From NCBI GenBank assembly GCA_035284745.1, contig JAYKIL010000008.1:310001-374000 (forward strand): DNA of 64,000 nucleotides, given 5' to 3'. The translations under genes were made by a program, and so were the position numbers. Positions within the stretch are counted from its first letter, which is position 1, and the number at the start of each line of letters is the position of its first letter. This stretch comes from JAYKJB01 sp035284745 [NCBI: Candidatus Sericytochromatia bacterium] (lineage in GTDB: Bacteria > Cyanobacteriota > Sericytochromatia > S15B-MN24). Below the pieces are notes generated by a model. It did no database searches, had not been told where the DNA came from, and saw nothing but the letters and a program-made list of their open reading frames with translations. Shown here one piece after another: positions 36,307 through 44,778 of this stretch.

Positions 36307-37235
36307 GGTGGCTGAAAGTCACGCCCCCACCTGGCGGTGGACGTTCAGGTTTCAATCTGGGCCCGGGCCCGGCTCTATTGATATGGGCCTGTTCACTGTT
36401 GCTGATGGGCTTGCTATCGCTGGGCTTCACCGCTTTTCCAACCCACGCATCCATGCCGGTTTTCGTGGCAGCGGTCGCGCTGATTGCCGTATTGCTTCCT
36501 GCTCTTGCAGGATTCGGATGGATGATAAAACGCGGAGAGGGTAGTTTTCCAAATTATGGGATGCCCTCGCCCCTCTTGCTTCTCGCGATCGTTTTCATGT
36601 CGCTGCCACTGTATGCCCTGAGTGCGACCATCCTCACAGCCATTGGAGATGAGCGTTCCTCCGCAGGCTTTCCCTCCCCGGACACCGCGTGGTGGTCGTG
36701 GATTGGCTTGTGGGTCGCCTACGCATTGTTGCCCGCGATCACCGAGGAGCTACTATACCGAGGGCTCTTGCAACCCGCTATCAGCATTCGTTGGGGCATT
36801 GCGTGGGGAATTGGACTGACCTCAGCCCTGTTTGCCCTGACCCATATGGAGGTGGCGGGTGTCATCCCTCGAATGCTGATGGGGGTTTGGTTCGGATTTC
36901 TCGCGTGGAGAACAGGTTCCCTGTGGGGCTCCACCTGGGCACACACGTGGAACAACACCTGGGGAGTCATGTATCTGACCTTCGCAGCCACCATTGCCGC
37001 GCACCCTTGGCTTACCCTTTTCGGTTGCATTGCAAGCCTGGGAGCTTCCTTGGGAATCTTAAGGCACCTCAGCTGGTTGCAAGACGACAGTGATGGAGCA
37101 AACACCACTCAGAACCCAGAGGGCTCATCAGGAACCATTCGTCTCGTTCGCATTGTTGCCGAGTCTACCGTGTCCCCGTCCGATGGAGGGCCTGTGGGTC
37201 CCCCGGTAGTGCCAGACGAAACCCAGGCTGAATAA
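36303..37235 (+). CDS. CPBP-family intramembrane metalloprotease
   Basis: A polytopic membrane protein of 310 residues with about seven to eight hydrophobic segments. It carries the Abi/CPBP signature: EELLYRGLL (EExxxR, about residue 147), ALTHME and the final HTWNN motif. These glutamic-type proteases include Rce1 and bacterial homologues implicated in protein processing and bacteriocin immunity. A hydrophilic tail of about 55 residues follows the last membrane helix. The ATG overlaps pgeF by four bases, so the two are co-translated. Confidence 0.85.
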   Translation: MRWLKVTPPPGGGRSGFNLGPGPALLIWACSLLLMGLLSLGFTAFPTHASMPVFVAAVALIAVLLPALAGFGWMIKRGEGSFPNYGMPSPLLLLAIVFMSLPLYALSATILTAIGDERSSAGFPSPDTAWWSWIGLWVAYALLPAITEELLYRGLLQPAISIRWGIAWGIGLTSALFALTHMEVAGVIPRMLMGVWFGFLAWRTGSLWGSTWAHTWNNTWGVMYLTFAATIAAHPWLTLFGCIASLGASLGILRHLSWLQDDSDGANTTQNPEGSSGTIRLVRIVAESTVSPSDGGPVGPPVVPDETQAE

Positions 37236-37251
37236 ATGGGAAGATGGCCGT

Positions 37252-37268
37252 GGGTCTCGCGGAGACCC
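37252..37268. terminator. Perfect hairpin between convergent genes
   Basis: GGGTCTC pairs with GAGACCC around a three-base loop, placed between the CPBP gene and lgt, which converge here. There is no T run on either side, so termination is possible but unproven. Confidence 0.35.
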
Positions 37269-37318
37269 TTCGTAGGAGATGTAGTCGGGGCAGACTTAGA
37301 CGACCCTTGCTGAATGGT

Positions 37319-38140
37319 CTACACGGAGGCCTCGACCGACCTCCGCGGCTGTTTAAACCAGAGCCAGAGCATCATCCCGCCGCCAATCACGACCATCGGA
37401 GCGCTCAGTACCATTCCCGCAGTCACCTGCGAAAACAAAAAAGAGAGGTGTGCATCGGGTTCGCGGAAAAACTCGGCGGTGATGCGCGCGGCGCCGTACA
37501 ACATGAAAAAGGTCCAGAACAAAAATCCTTGCGGAAGACGCAAGCGCCTGAGAAGCATCAGCACGGTAAAGATCAAAACGCCCTCAAGCGCAAACTCGTA
37601 AAGCTGAGACGGGTGACGAGGTAAACCTGCCGGATCGGTCGGAAAAACCATCGCCCAGGAGACATCGGTCGGCCGCCCCCACAGTTCGGCGTTAATAAAA
37701 TTCCCAAGGCGGCCCAGCCCCAATCCAATGGGAATGCCAGGAATCACCGCATCTGCCATCCGGTAGTAGTGGATTCCCTTCTGCCAGCAGAAAACATAAC
37801 CAGCGATGATGGTTCCGATTAAGCCCCCGTGAAAGGACATTCCACCGTGGTGGAGGGCGAAAATCTCGAGTGGATTTGCGGCAAAAACCAGTGGGTTATA
37901 GAAAAGGACGTAGCCGATGCGACCGCCGAGCAGGACCCCAACAAAAAGGTAAAACGCAAAATCCATCAAAAAATTGGCATCGACCTTGAGGCCCGTTTCC
38001 TCGTTTCGCTTCTTCAAAAGCAGGTAACCAAAGACGAAGCCCAAGATGTACATCATCCCGTACCAACGGATGTGAATGGGCCCCACGGAGAGGATGTCTG
38101 GACTAAAATTGGGATAGGCGATCACGAAATTATTTTCCAA
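37319..38140 (-). CDS. lgt: Prolipoprotein diacylglyceryl transferase
   Basis: The inner-membrane enzyme that attaches diacylglycerol to the lipobox Cys of prolipoproteins, needed for the many lipoproteins encoded in this window. The 273-residue protein has seven membrane segments and the Lgt signature GRLGNFINAELWGRP, plus HHGGMSFHGGLIG and IRWYGMMY. The start may be TTG 38140 or GTG 38125; neither has a strong SD. An extended -10 element lies just upstream (38162-38170). Confidence 0.95.
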   Translation of the reverse strand: MENNFVIAYPNFSPDILSVGPIHIRWYGMMYILGFVFGYLLLKKRNEETGLKVDANFLMDFAFYLFVGVLLGGRIGYVLFYNPLVFAANPLEIFALHHGGMSFHGGLIGTIIAGYVFCWQKGIHYYRMADAVIPGIPIGLGLGRLGNFINAELWGRPTDVSWAMVFPTDPAGLPRHPSQLYEFALEGVLIFTVLMLLRRLRLPQGFLFWTFFMLYGAARITAEFFREPDAHLSFLFSQVTAGMVLSAPMVVIGGGMMLWLWFKQPRRSVEASV

Positions 38141-38161
38141 AAAATTACGACGTCTCTCGAC

Positions 38162-38170
38162 ATCATACCA
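38162..38170 (-). promoter_or_regulatory. Extended -10 promoter of lgt
   Basis: On the minus strand TGGTATGAT matches the extended -10 consensus and lies about 20 bases before the lgt start. Confidence 0.5.
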
Positions 38171-38231
38171 TTTGACAATCAGGCCCGATAATCAGGCCCC
38201 GTTGCAACGTCGCCGTGTTAGGCTTTGTTTT

Positions 38232-38771
38232 ATGTCCGATGCACATTTGCCGCTCTCCGTTTTATTGGCCCCTTTGCTGCTCGCGGCGATGGCCATCGCT
38301 TTGATGCACCTGCTGTCGCCTGCCTCCTCACAAGCCGGCGATCTTCGTCGCTCATTCGGGAGCAAACGGTCGCCGGAAACCCCAAAAATGAGCCTGACTC
38401 CCGCGCGCTACCTGGGCGGACACCCTGCGTGGACCTCTCCGGTCGACAGCCCTTGGGTTGGCCTCTATGAGGACCGTTGCGAAATTTTCGATACCACCGG
38501 GAAATCATCGCTCATGAACATTCTTTGGAAAGATGTTGAAGAAGTGAAGGTCCTCACGCCTGAGCAAATGAAACTCGCGGCGAGTTCGGTTCGCGGGCTT
38601 GAACCCGATGCGTTTTCAGAGAACTCCGCTATCGAACAGTACGTTCGTATTCGACACACAGATGAACGAGGCTGGTGGCAGCACACCGTTTTGGGCTTGG
38701 ACCCGAGCCACGGCGCAGAACAAGCGAAAGCCATTAAGAGCGCCTACGAGCAAGGACGCGCGTCCACTTAG
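38232..38771 (+). CDS. Membrane-anchored protein of unknown function
   Basis: A 179-residue protein with one N-terminal membrane segment (about residues 7-28) and a hydrophilic remainder. The C-terminal half (WVGLYEDRCEIFDTTGKSSL, then NILWKDVEEVKVLT) resembles a PH-like or GRAM-like beta domain, but this is only an impression. ATG 38232 is chosen because TAGGCT sits seven bases upstream, suggesting a leaderless message. It begins a run of envelope genes. Confidence 0.6.
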   Translation: MSDAHLPLSVLLAPLLLAAMAIALMHLLSPASSQAGDLRRSFGSKRSPETPKMSLTPARYLGGHPAWTSPVDSPWVGLYEDRCEIFDTTGKSSLMNILWKDVEEVKVLTPEQMKLAASSVRGLEPDAFSENSAIEQYVRIRHTDERGWWQHTVLGLDPSHGAEQAKAIKSAYEQGRAST

Positions 38772-38848
38772 CCATCCGATGGCCCCTTTGCACGTCTAAA
38801 TTTTGACCTTTGGCACCTAGAATACAGAGGCAGGGTGTGAGGGTGAGC

Positions 38849-39430
38849 GTGTTGAAAACTTTTCGGGGCCTTGGCTGGTTTATCATCGTGGCGACCCACT
38901 TCAGCCCACCGGCAGAGGCCAGCACTTTGCCCCTGCAGCGAGAATCGTTCGCTGATGCCATCGCCACCGCCTTAGGCCCCGGAATTTCGGGAGCCGGGAC
39001 CTTCGCCGTCGCCTATGATAGGCGGGTCAGCCGCCACATTGGCTTGGGATGGAGTGTCAGTCGAGAAGCCAATGGGGGCGGGCTGTACAGTGTCAGAGGG
39101 CTCTTTGCGTTGGTGCCGCCTGATGGCCTAATTCCGGGAATCGCTGTGACTGGCGGTCTCTGGGGACAATACAACAACCTGTCCCTTAACTTGCCGATTT
39201 TAACTCCTTATTTTGGCTTCGCGCTTCATATCAAACCCATTTCCAAGTTCACTGCTCATCTGAATTTGGGGTACTCACCATGGCCCACAAAGAATCCAAA
39301 AGGCACACTGTTCCTCACGGAAGGACCGCTCACGGGCTTTGAGATCGGCTATCAGGTGATGACAGGGCTGGAATGGACATTGGGCTGGAATGGGTCTGGC
39401 GAGATAATGGGAATTAATTGGTGTTTCTGA
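38849..39430 (+). CDS. Outer-membrane beta-barrel-like protein
   Basis: A 193-residue secreted protein starting at GTG 38849, five bases after GAGGG. The signal peptide ends near AEAS. The mature part alternates polar and hydrophobic residues in Gly-rich strands (HIGLGWSVSREANGGGLYSV, FTAHLNLGYSPW, GLEWTLGWNG) and ends in Phe (NWCF), typical of an outer-membrane barrel. No family name is recognised. A TAGAAT box at 38818-38823 may be its -10. Confidence 0.6.
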   Translation: MLKTFRGLGWFIIVATHFSPPAEASTLPLQRESFADAIATALGPGISGAGTFAVAYDRRVSRHIGLGWSVSREANGGGLYSVRGLFALVPPDGLIPGIAVTGGLWGQYNNLSLNLPILTPYFGFALHIKPISKFTAHLNLGYSPWPTKNPKGTLFLTEGPLTGFEIGYQVMTGLEWTLGWNGSGEIMGINWCF

Positions 39431-39450
39431 CGCCTTTAGCAATGGTCTGC

Positions 39451-39456
39451 TAGAAT
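39451..39456 (+). promoter_or_regulatory. -10 box directly before a GTG start
   Basis: TAGAAT lies six bases before GTG 39463, the same geometry as at pgeF. The intervening GGAAG is too close to act as a normal SD. Confidence 0.4.
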
Positions 39457-39462
39457 CGGAAG

Positions 39463-39837
39463 GTGTCTCGCCGTTTTGTTGCCTGCCTGTTGATGGTCGC
39501 ACTGGGCTTGGTGCCACTGCCGGTTAACGCCACACCCTCCCCGGGCCCAATGGAGGACAAATGGCTGTTTCTACCGAAGCACCAGCCCTGGATAGCGGTG
39601 TCTTTGTCGCTGGCGTGCAACGGATTGGGGCAATTTTATAACGGTGAGCCGGAAAAAGGGTCAACGATGCTCGCGGGATGGTTAACTTTCCCGTTGGCTT
39701 ATGCAGTGGACAGTCTGACAGGGGGAAGTTTCGTGCGCGTTTTTTCTCTCGGCGCCAATGCTGTCATCAAGATCTGGTCGGTGTCAGATGCCTATCAGGG
39801 AGCCTTGCCATCTCCGGCCCCGACGAAATCACCGTAG
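39463..39837 (+). CDS. Small membrane protein with GQFYNGE motif
   Basis: A 124-residue protein with a signal peptide (about 1-23) and two later hydrophobic segments around SLACNGLGQFYNGEPEKGS. That motif resembles the TM2/DUF5683 group, in which GxGQFYNGxxxKG is followed by a membrane helix. The role is unknown. The stop is 11 bases before the start of the large secreted protein gene, so they are likely co-expressed. Confidence 0.6.
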   Translation: MSRRFVACLLMVALGLVPLPVNATPSPGPMEDKWLFLPKHQPWIAVSLSLACNGLGQFYNGEPEKGSTMLAGWLTFPLAYAVDSLTGGSFVRVFSLGANAVIKIWSVSDAYQGALPSPAPTKSP

Positions 39838-39848
39838 ACGAGGTTTCC

Positions 39849-41903
39849 GTGTCTTCCGCTTTCTCGTTTCTGTGCCGCACCCTTCCGGCCGTCGCCATCA
39901 CAACCGGGCTGATTACCCTCACCAGTCTTGCCACCGTGTCGCCCGCGATGGCCGACACCCCGCCGTCCAACCTTTCAATTTGGGGCTACTCTGGGTTGGT
40001 TTTAATGCCCACAGGCGTCGTCCACGGATTCAGGGACTACTCAGCGGGGTCAAGTCTCGTTTCAAAGGCAGGAGATGTTCAGGGCCTCACCCCCTTCGTG
40101 ACAGCTGGACTTTTCGAAGGTTTGGAGGCAGGGGTCCTTTATGGGGTTCCATTGAACGGATTTACTGGGCTGTCTGGCCATGCGAAGTATCAATTGGTAA
40201 AGCCGACTCGAGAGCGCCCCACGGCGGTGGCAGTGGGTCTCAGCCTGATTGGAGTGGGGGGGCCAGAGCGGTATGTCGAGGGAAATAGCCTGTACCTGGT
40301 CCTCAGTCAAGATTTCAATCTGACCTATGCTGGGCAGACCTACACGTGGCTCGTGGGACATTTTGGTTTTTCAGGCAATTTGTCGTTCGGTGCCCGTATG
40401 ATGGCAGGCGCAGAACTGCCGTTGGGAAATCAGGCCTCGTTATTTGGGGACTTTATGGGTCCACTCGGTCGCAACAGCGGATTCTTTAATATTGGCGCGG
40501 CCTGGCGCCCCATTAGAGATTGGCAACTGCGCCTGTACTCGATGGGAACCCCAGACGGAGACTGGCTGGACCGCGATTACGCTGTCGCCGTGAGCTACAG
40601 CGGCAACATCTTGGGCAACGGCAGCCGGAGTGTCCAAGGCCTGCCCCAACAACACACGGCAGCAGCCCCAAAACCGGTGCCTGTGGCGCCGACCCCGTAT
40701 AAACCACGAATTCACGCCCCGTCCCCCCTCCCCAGCACCATCCCCTCAAAAAATAACGTTCGAACGACGGTCTTCCCCGTCGCGCCCTCAGAGCCCCCCT
40801 CACCCGCCCCCTCCCCGGCCCCATCGCCGCCGCCATCGGCGCCTGTGCTGCCATCGCCATCGGCAGACCCCTTCCTGAACCCGGATGCCCCAGCCCCTCT
40901 TTCAGGGACTTTGGTCGACGACAAAAACCGGCCCTTGACCGGTTGGTCTGTCGGCGTGGCAGCTCAGAACCGATGGGCGACGACAGATGCAGAAGGGCGA
41001 TATCGGCTCGTGTTTCCTTTGGGCCCCCTCGAACTCTTGGTGCGCGACCCTGAGGGAAAGACACACCTCACGAAGTCGGTCCGCTTGGTGACACCGCGCG
41101 GTCTCGAACTTCCGATGGTGGTGACGCTCCCGACCGGTGACTGTAAAGGAACCATCGTGGATGCTCAAAACAAACAGGGCATCGCAGACGCGACGGTTCG
41201 CTTGTTTCGGGTGGGCAATAGCTTTATGCAAGAAAGCCGGGCCAATGGCAGTTTTCATTTCAGTGATTTGCCCGCGGGCGACTATCGATATGTCATTACC
41301 CGCCATCGATTTAAACCCCTTGAAGGAACAGTCGTTATCTCGGCCAAGCGTGAGACCACTCTGCAGGCAGCACTCCAGGCCAAACCCGGCTCTCTTGTGG
41401 GACGAGTGACCAGCGGTCAAGGAAAGCCGCTTGCTGGCGTTTCCGTAGCGCTTCCGGCGCTCAAATTGGAAACTTTGACGGACGGTTCGGGGGAGTATCA
41501 ATTTCAAGACGTCCCGCCGGGGCAACACCAAATTATATTCAATCAAGGGTCGCAACGCCTCGCAACCACCGTAGTGAAAGTGCAATCTGACGAGACAAGC
41601 ACAGAGAACGTCACCACAAAACCGCAGGAATCTCTCGCCGAGAAGGGCGGGACTTTGTTTGGAAAAATTGTTGACCAAGCCACCCGTCGCCCTCTGTCGG
41701 GCGCCAAAGTCGTTGTTGAGGCCAAAGAACTCACCGTTTTGACAATTTCCGGCCCAGATGGCACCTTTCGAATTACAGATTTGCCCAGCGGACGATACCG
41801 GGTTTCAGTATCACGCCCTGGATACCAAACCAGTGGCGCACAGACGACGGTGAACGGGAAGAGTGGGGCCCGTGTGAGTATTTCTCTGGCACCCAGGCGT
41901 TAG
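39849..41903 (+). CDS. Large secreted protein: YjbH-like barrel plus carboxypeptidase regulatory-like domains
   Basis: A 684-residue protein from GTG 39849 (SD GAGG, five-base spacing). After a signal peptide ending SPAMA there is a Gly-rich beta region of about 230 residues beginning IWGYSGLVLMPTG, recalling YjbH-type outer-membrane proteins. A Pro/Ser/Ala-rich linker (about 100 residues, PSPAPSPAPSPPPS) follows, then three beta-sandwich repeats of the CarboxypepD_reg type (TDAEGRYRL..., ANGSFHFSDLPAGDYRYVI, SGEYQFQDVPPGQHQIIF, DGTFRITDLPSGRYRV; the first is partial). The barrel may sit in the outer membrane with the Ig-like repeats exposed. Confidence 0.7.
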   Translation: MSSAFSFLCRTLPAVAITTGLITLTSLATVSPAMADTPPSNLSIWGYSGLVLMPTGVVHGFRDYSAGSSLVSKAGDVQGLTPFVTAGLFEGLEAGVLYGVPLNGFTGLSGHAKYQLVKPTRERPTAVAVGLSLIGVGGPERYVEGNSLYLVLSQDFNLTYAGQTYTWLVGHFGFSGNLSFGARMMAGAELPLGNQASLFGDFMGPLGRNSGFFNIGAAWRPIRDWQLRLYSMGTPDGDWLDRDYAVAVSYSGNILGNGSRSVQGLPQQHTAAAPKPVPVAPTPYKPRIHAPSPLPSTIPSKNNVRTTVFPVAPSEPPSPAPSPAPSPPPSAPVLPSPSADPFLNPDAPAPLSGTLVDDKNRPLTGWSVGVAAQNRWATTDAEGRYRLVFPLGPLELLVRDPEGKTHLTKSVRLVTPRGLELPMVVTLPTGDCKGTIVDAQNKQGIADATVRLFRVGNSFMQESRANGSFHFSDLPAGDYRYVITRHRFKPLEGTVVISAKRETTLQAALQAKPGSLVGRVTSGQGKPLAGVSVALPALKLETLTDGSGEYQFQDVPPGQHQIIFNQGSQRLATTVVKVQSDETSTENVTTKPQESLAEKGGTLFGKIVDQATRRPLSGAKVVVEAKELTVLTISGPDGTFRITDLPSGRYRVSVSRPGYQTSGAQTTVNGKSGARVSISLAPRR

Positions 41904-41923
41904 CCCCTGAGGGAGACCCAATC

Positions 41924-42805
41924 TTGCTGCTCGGCACGTTTCTTTTGAACGCCCCTGTCTTGTCCGATGTTCCAGGACATTTGTCCGGCTCGGCCCCGAA
42001 ATTTTTGAATTGGCTCTCTCACGCCTTTGCGCAGATGGGAAATTTTGCTCTGATAACCCTTCTCGCGGCGGGTGGGACCTGGTTTTTTCTGCGGGTGTTT
42101 GAAGCGGCGTTGCGTACTTTCTTTACAGCACTCAAAAATCGGACCACCACCACCCCCGAATTGCGCCTGGTGCAACGTCTTGATACCGCGGCTGCCATTG
42201 CACGCAGCCTCGGTAAGACCGCCATCATTTTTTTTGCCGCCACGACTGTGCTTTCATCACTGGGGGTCAATGTCGGCCCGATACTTGCCTCTGCGGGCAT
42301 CGTGGGGCTTGCGGTGGGTTTCGGTGCCCAAAGCCTGGTTAAAGACGTGATTAGCGGATTCTTCATCATTATGGAAGACCAATTCGGCGTGGGTGACGTG
42401 GTGGAATTGAATGGACATCAAGGCTTGGTGGAGAGAATGAACCTGCGTTTTTCTCAAATTCGCAACGGGCAAGGTTCGCTTGTCAGCATCCCTAACGGCC
42501 AGGTCGCCACCGTCGTGAATCACTCGAAGCAATGGGCGCGGGCGGTTGTGGATATCAACGTTCCTCTTCACATTCCGCCCGACCAACTCCGCGTTGCAAT
42601 GCTTCGGGCCGCCAAGTTAGTTCAAGAAGAGATGCCTTCGAACATCCTAGAACCCGTTGAGTTGGTGGGGGTCGAAGCACTGAAAGACTCGGAGGCGATC
42701 ATGCGCGTACAATTTAAAACCCCTCCTCTGGAGCAATGGAAAGTTGCACGAGCATACCGAGAAGCCCTGTGGCCTGAAATTCTGAAATTAAAAGAGGCAA
42801 AATAG
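41924..42805 (+). CDS. Mechanosensitive ion channel, MscS family
   Basis: A small-conductance channel of 293 residues that opens under membrane tension. There are three membrane segments, the last being the pore helix with Gly/Ala packing (GIVGLAVGFGAQSLVKDV). It is followed by the beta domain signature GFFIIMEDQFGVGDVVEL and the cytosolic vestibule. TTG 41924 is supported by GGGAG eight bases upstream and the lack of another start before the first helix. The MerR-type gene begins one base after its stop. Confidence 0.9.
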   Translation: MLLGTFLLNAPVLSDVPGHLSGSAPKFLNWLSHAFAQMGNFALITLLAAGGTWFFLRVFEAALRTFFTALKNRTTTTPELRLVQRLDTAAAIARSLGKTAIIFFAATTVLSSLGVNVGPILASAGIVGLAVGFGAQSLVKDVISGFFIIMEDQFGVGDVVELNGHQGLVERMNLRFSQIRNGQGSLVSIPNGQVATVVNHSKQWARAVVDINVPLHIPPDQLRVAMLRAAKLVQEEMPSNILEPVELVGVEALKDSEAIMRVQFKTPPLEQWKVARAYREALWPEILKLKEAK

Positions 42806-42806
42806 C

Positions 42807-43514
42807 GTGATGAAAAATCAGGACGTGCGCACCGATTGGAGCACATCTGAGGTCGCAAAAGAGTTGGGGGTTTCACCCTCTCTGGTGCGGACGTGGGTTG
42901 CGTACATGAATTGGGAGGTTCGCCGAAGCGCGGAAGGCCACCGACTCTTTAGCGTGGAAGATGTAGACCAACTTCGCGCCCTGCGGTCGTGGCTTGACGC
43001 GGGTAACTCTCTCAAAGAGTTTCGGCGGGAACGCCAAGGCGAAGGAGAATACGATCCACGCCTCGAATTGCGGAATGCCCTGCGGCGTTTGCGTGAGATG
43101 CACAGCCAGGGAGACGCCCTGATACAAAAACAGACCACGCTGCTCGAATCATACGTGTCAGCCCACCACGAACTTCAAACTCGGCTAGAGGCCCTCGGCG
43201 CCTCCGTCGAGGCCCCGCCACTAAGCTCCAACGAGGCAGCAAAACCTGATGTCGAATTTGATACCAGCTACGTCGTCCAAGGCGTGCTCAAGCAACTGTT
43301 GTCAGCACTGCTTGCCAGGCAAGGAAAGTTACAGTTCCTCGGTCGACGCGAGACCCAGGGCCAGCACTGGCTCGACTATATGGGCCCTGGCGGCAGGATG
43401 CAAAGTGTTCCGGATCTTTGTGCGACAGAGGCCGATCGCCGGTTACTTGACAGCGTTCTTCAGCTGATAGGCCAAGCCAGCAAAACAGCAGACGCAACCC
43501 AGACAACCTCCTAA
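42807..43514 (+). CDS. MerR-type HTH regulator with coiled coil
   Basis: A 235-residue protein with an N-terminal MerR winged-helix (STSEVAKELGVSPSLVRTW, then RRSAEGHRLFSVEDVDQL, about residues 12-60). A predicted coiled coil (about 75-130, LRNALRRLREMHSQGD) and an unrecognised C-terminal domain (about 150-225) follow. There is no Cys metal site, so metal sensing is unlikely. It is fused in transcription to the MscS gene; the target is unknown. The start may be GTG 42807 or ATG 42810. Confidence 0.78.
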   Translation: MMKNQDVRTDWSTSEVAKELGVSPSLVRTWVAYMNWEVRRSAEGHRLFSVEDVDQLRALRSWLDAGNSLKEFRRERQGEGEYDPRLELRNALRRLREMHSQGDALIQKQTTLLESYVSAHHELQTRLEALGASVEAPPLSSNEAAKPDVEFDTSYVVQGVLKQLLSALLARQGKLQFLGRRETQGQHWLDYMGPGGRMQSVPDLCATEADRRLLDSVLQLIGQASKTADATQTTS

Positions 43515-43528
43515 ACGGCTCCAGCCGC

Positions 43529-44044
43529 TTAGATGGCCGTGCTTTCGACGCCGCCTACGACCGCTTCAATGCGCTCCTCGTCCGCGTCGAGAAAAAAATT
43601 GATGTAGCGTCCTTGCCCGTAGTCGAACCATAAAACCCACCCGTACTCATAGGGTCGCTTCCCACTAGAGACGAATTTACGAGGGGTATCGGATGGCATT
43701 AAATGATAGGCAATCCCGACCGCATCCACCGCGCCGTCCGCATTGTTGGGGAGCGGTTCGTCGAAAAAAAACACCTCTTTGAGCACGCGGTGATCAGCCC
43801 CCAGTTCAATCGCTGTTCGGCCAGGAAATTGTTTCCGGTTCCGTTCAGAAATCCACGTATCGCGATAAATGAAGCCTTCGGAACCGTCGACGGCCCGGTA
43901 AGTATCGACGGCGGAACCGCTTGTTTTCTCAAATTCAGCCCGCGTCATCCCCACTTGAGCTGTCGCTTCCTGAAGCGGGACGATACTCAGGGCAACAGCC
44001 AGCCCCCCAGAGGCCATCCGGCAAAGAAGATAATGAGGCCCCAT
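43529..44044 (-). CDS. Secreted protein of unknown function
   Basis: A 171-residue product starting at ATG 44044, with a near-perfect SD (GAGGAGGTG). The signal peptide ends near ATAQ. The mature part has paired aromatic strands (GFIYRDTWIS, YGWVLWFDYGQGRYINFFLD) and resembles no family I know. It is convergent with the MerR-type gene. Confidence 0.65.
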   Translation of the reverse strand: MGPHYLLCRMASGGLAVALSIVPLQEATAQVGMTRAEFEKTSGSAVDTYRAVDGSEGFIYRDTWISERNRKQFPGRTAIELGADHRVLKEVFFFDEPLPNNADGAVDAVGIAYHLMPSDTPRKFVSSGKRPYEYGWVLWFDYGQGRYINFFLDADEERIEAVVGGVESTAI

Positions 44045-44240
44045 ATACTTCACCTCCTCACCCATCTCAAATGTAAACTTTTCCAAAAAAAGAAAAAGGT
44101 GCGCCTGCTCAATGCCCCTTGTGCATCAAGAACAACTCGCTTGAAACACCTGACACCCTGGGTCGGCGACACAAGACTGGACGCACTTCGCGGAAACGTG
44201 TTGCCATGGAGGGGTCAATCCGTGATGCGTCAATTTTTCG

Positions 44241-44774
44241 GTGAATGCAGTGCCTCACCCCCGCCAACCCTTGCTCAGCGAAATTTCACGGAATAAAAAA
44301 TGGGCCTTGCTGGCGCGACATCTTCCTGTGGCCTCGAAGGTGTTGGAGATCGGACCGGGTGACGGTTGGTTCACCGACCGGCTGCGCTCCGCCGGACACT
44401 ACGTAACAACCATCGACCTTCATCCACCCGCTGATGTCATCGGCGATGTGCAAGACTGGCGAACCCTCCCACTGGACGCGGGGTCGTTTGACGTTGTGGT
44501 GGCGCTTGAAGTGATTGAACACGTCGATTGCGTGGCTGCCATCGAGGGCCTCTGTAAGCCCCACGGACTCATTTTTTTATCCTCCCCCCACCCCCAATGG
44601 GATTGGGTGATGAAAATTTTGGAGACGATGCGGCTGACCCAGAAGCGCACCTCGCCCCATAACAATCTGGTCGATTTTCTCACCCTCCCTTGGTTGCCGA
44701 TAAGGGTGGATCGTCCGGCAGGGATTCATCAGATTGGCCTGTTTCTAAACAGCCACCGGAACACAACAGGATAG
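44241..44774 (+). CDS. Class I SAM-dependent methyltransferase
   Basis: A 177-residue protein with the SAM-binding motif VLEIGPGDGWFTD (motif I, about 35-47), the acidic residue in TIDLHPPAD, and FDVVVALEVIEHVD (motif IV). It matches the Methyltransf_11 pattern and the substrate is unknown. Start GTG 44241 lacks a clear SD and could lie slightly elsewhere. recG begins four bases after its stop, so they share a message. Confidence 0.8.
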   Translation: MNAVPHPRQPLLSEISRNKKWALLARHLPVASKVLEIGPGDGWFTDRLRSAGHYVTTIDLHPPADVIGDVQDWRTLPLDAGSFDVVVALEVIEHVDCVAAIEGLCKPHGLIFLSSPHPQWDWVMKILETMRLTQKRTSPHNNLVDFLTLPWLPIRVDRPAGIHQIGLFLNSHRNTTG

Positions 44775-44778
44775 CCGC

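Noticed and set aside
40513-41064. Leftward Arg/Gly-rich frame opposite the Pro-rich linker
   Set aside because: This is the expected mirror image of a proline-rich coding stretch; no independent evidence supports it.
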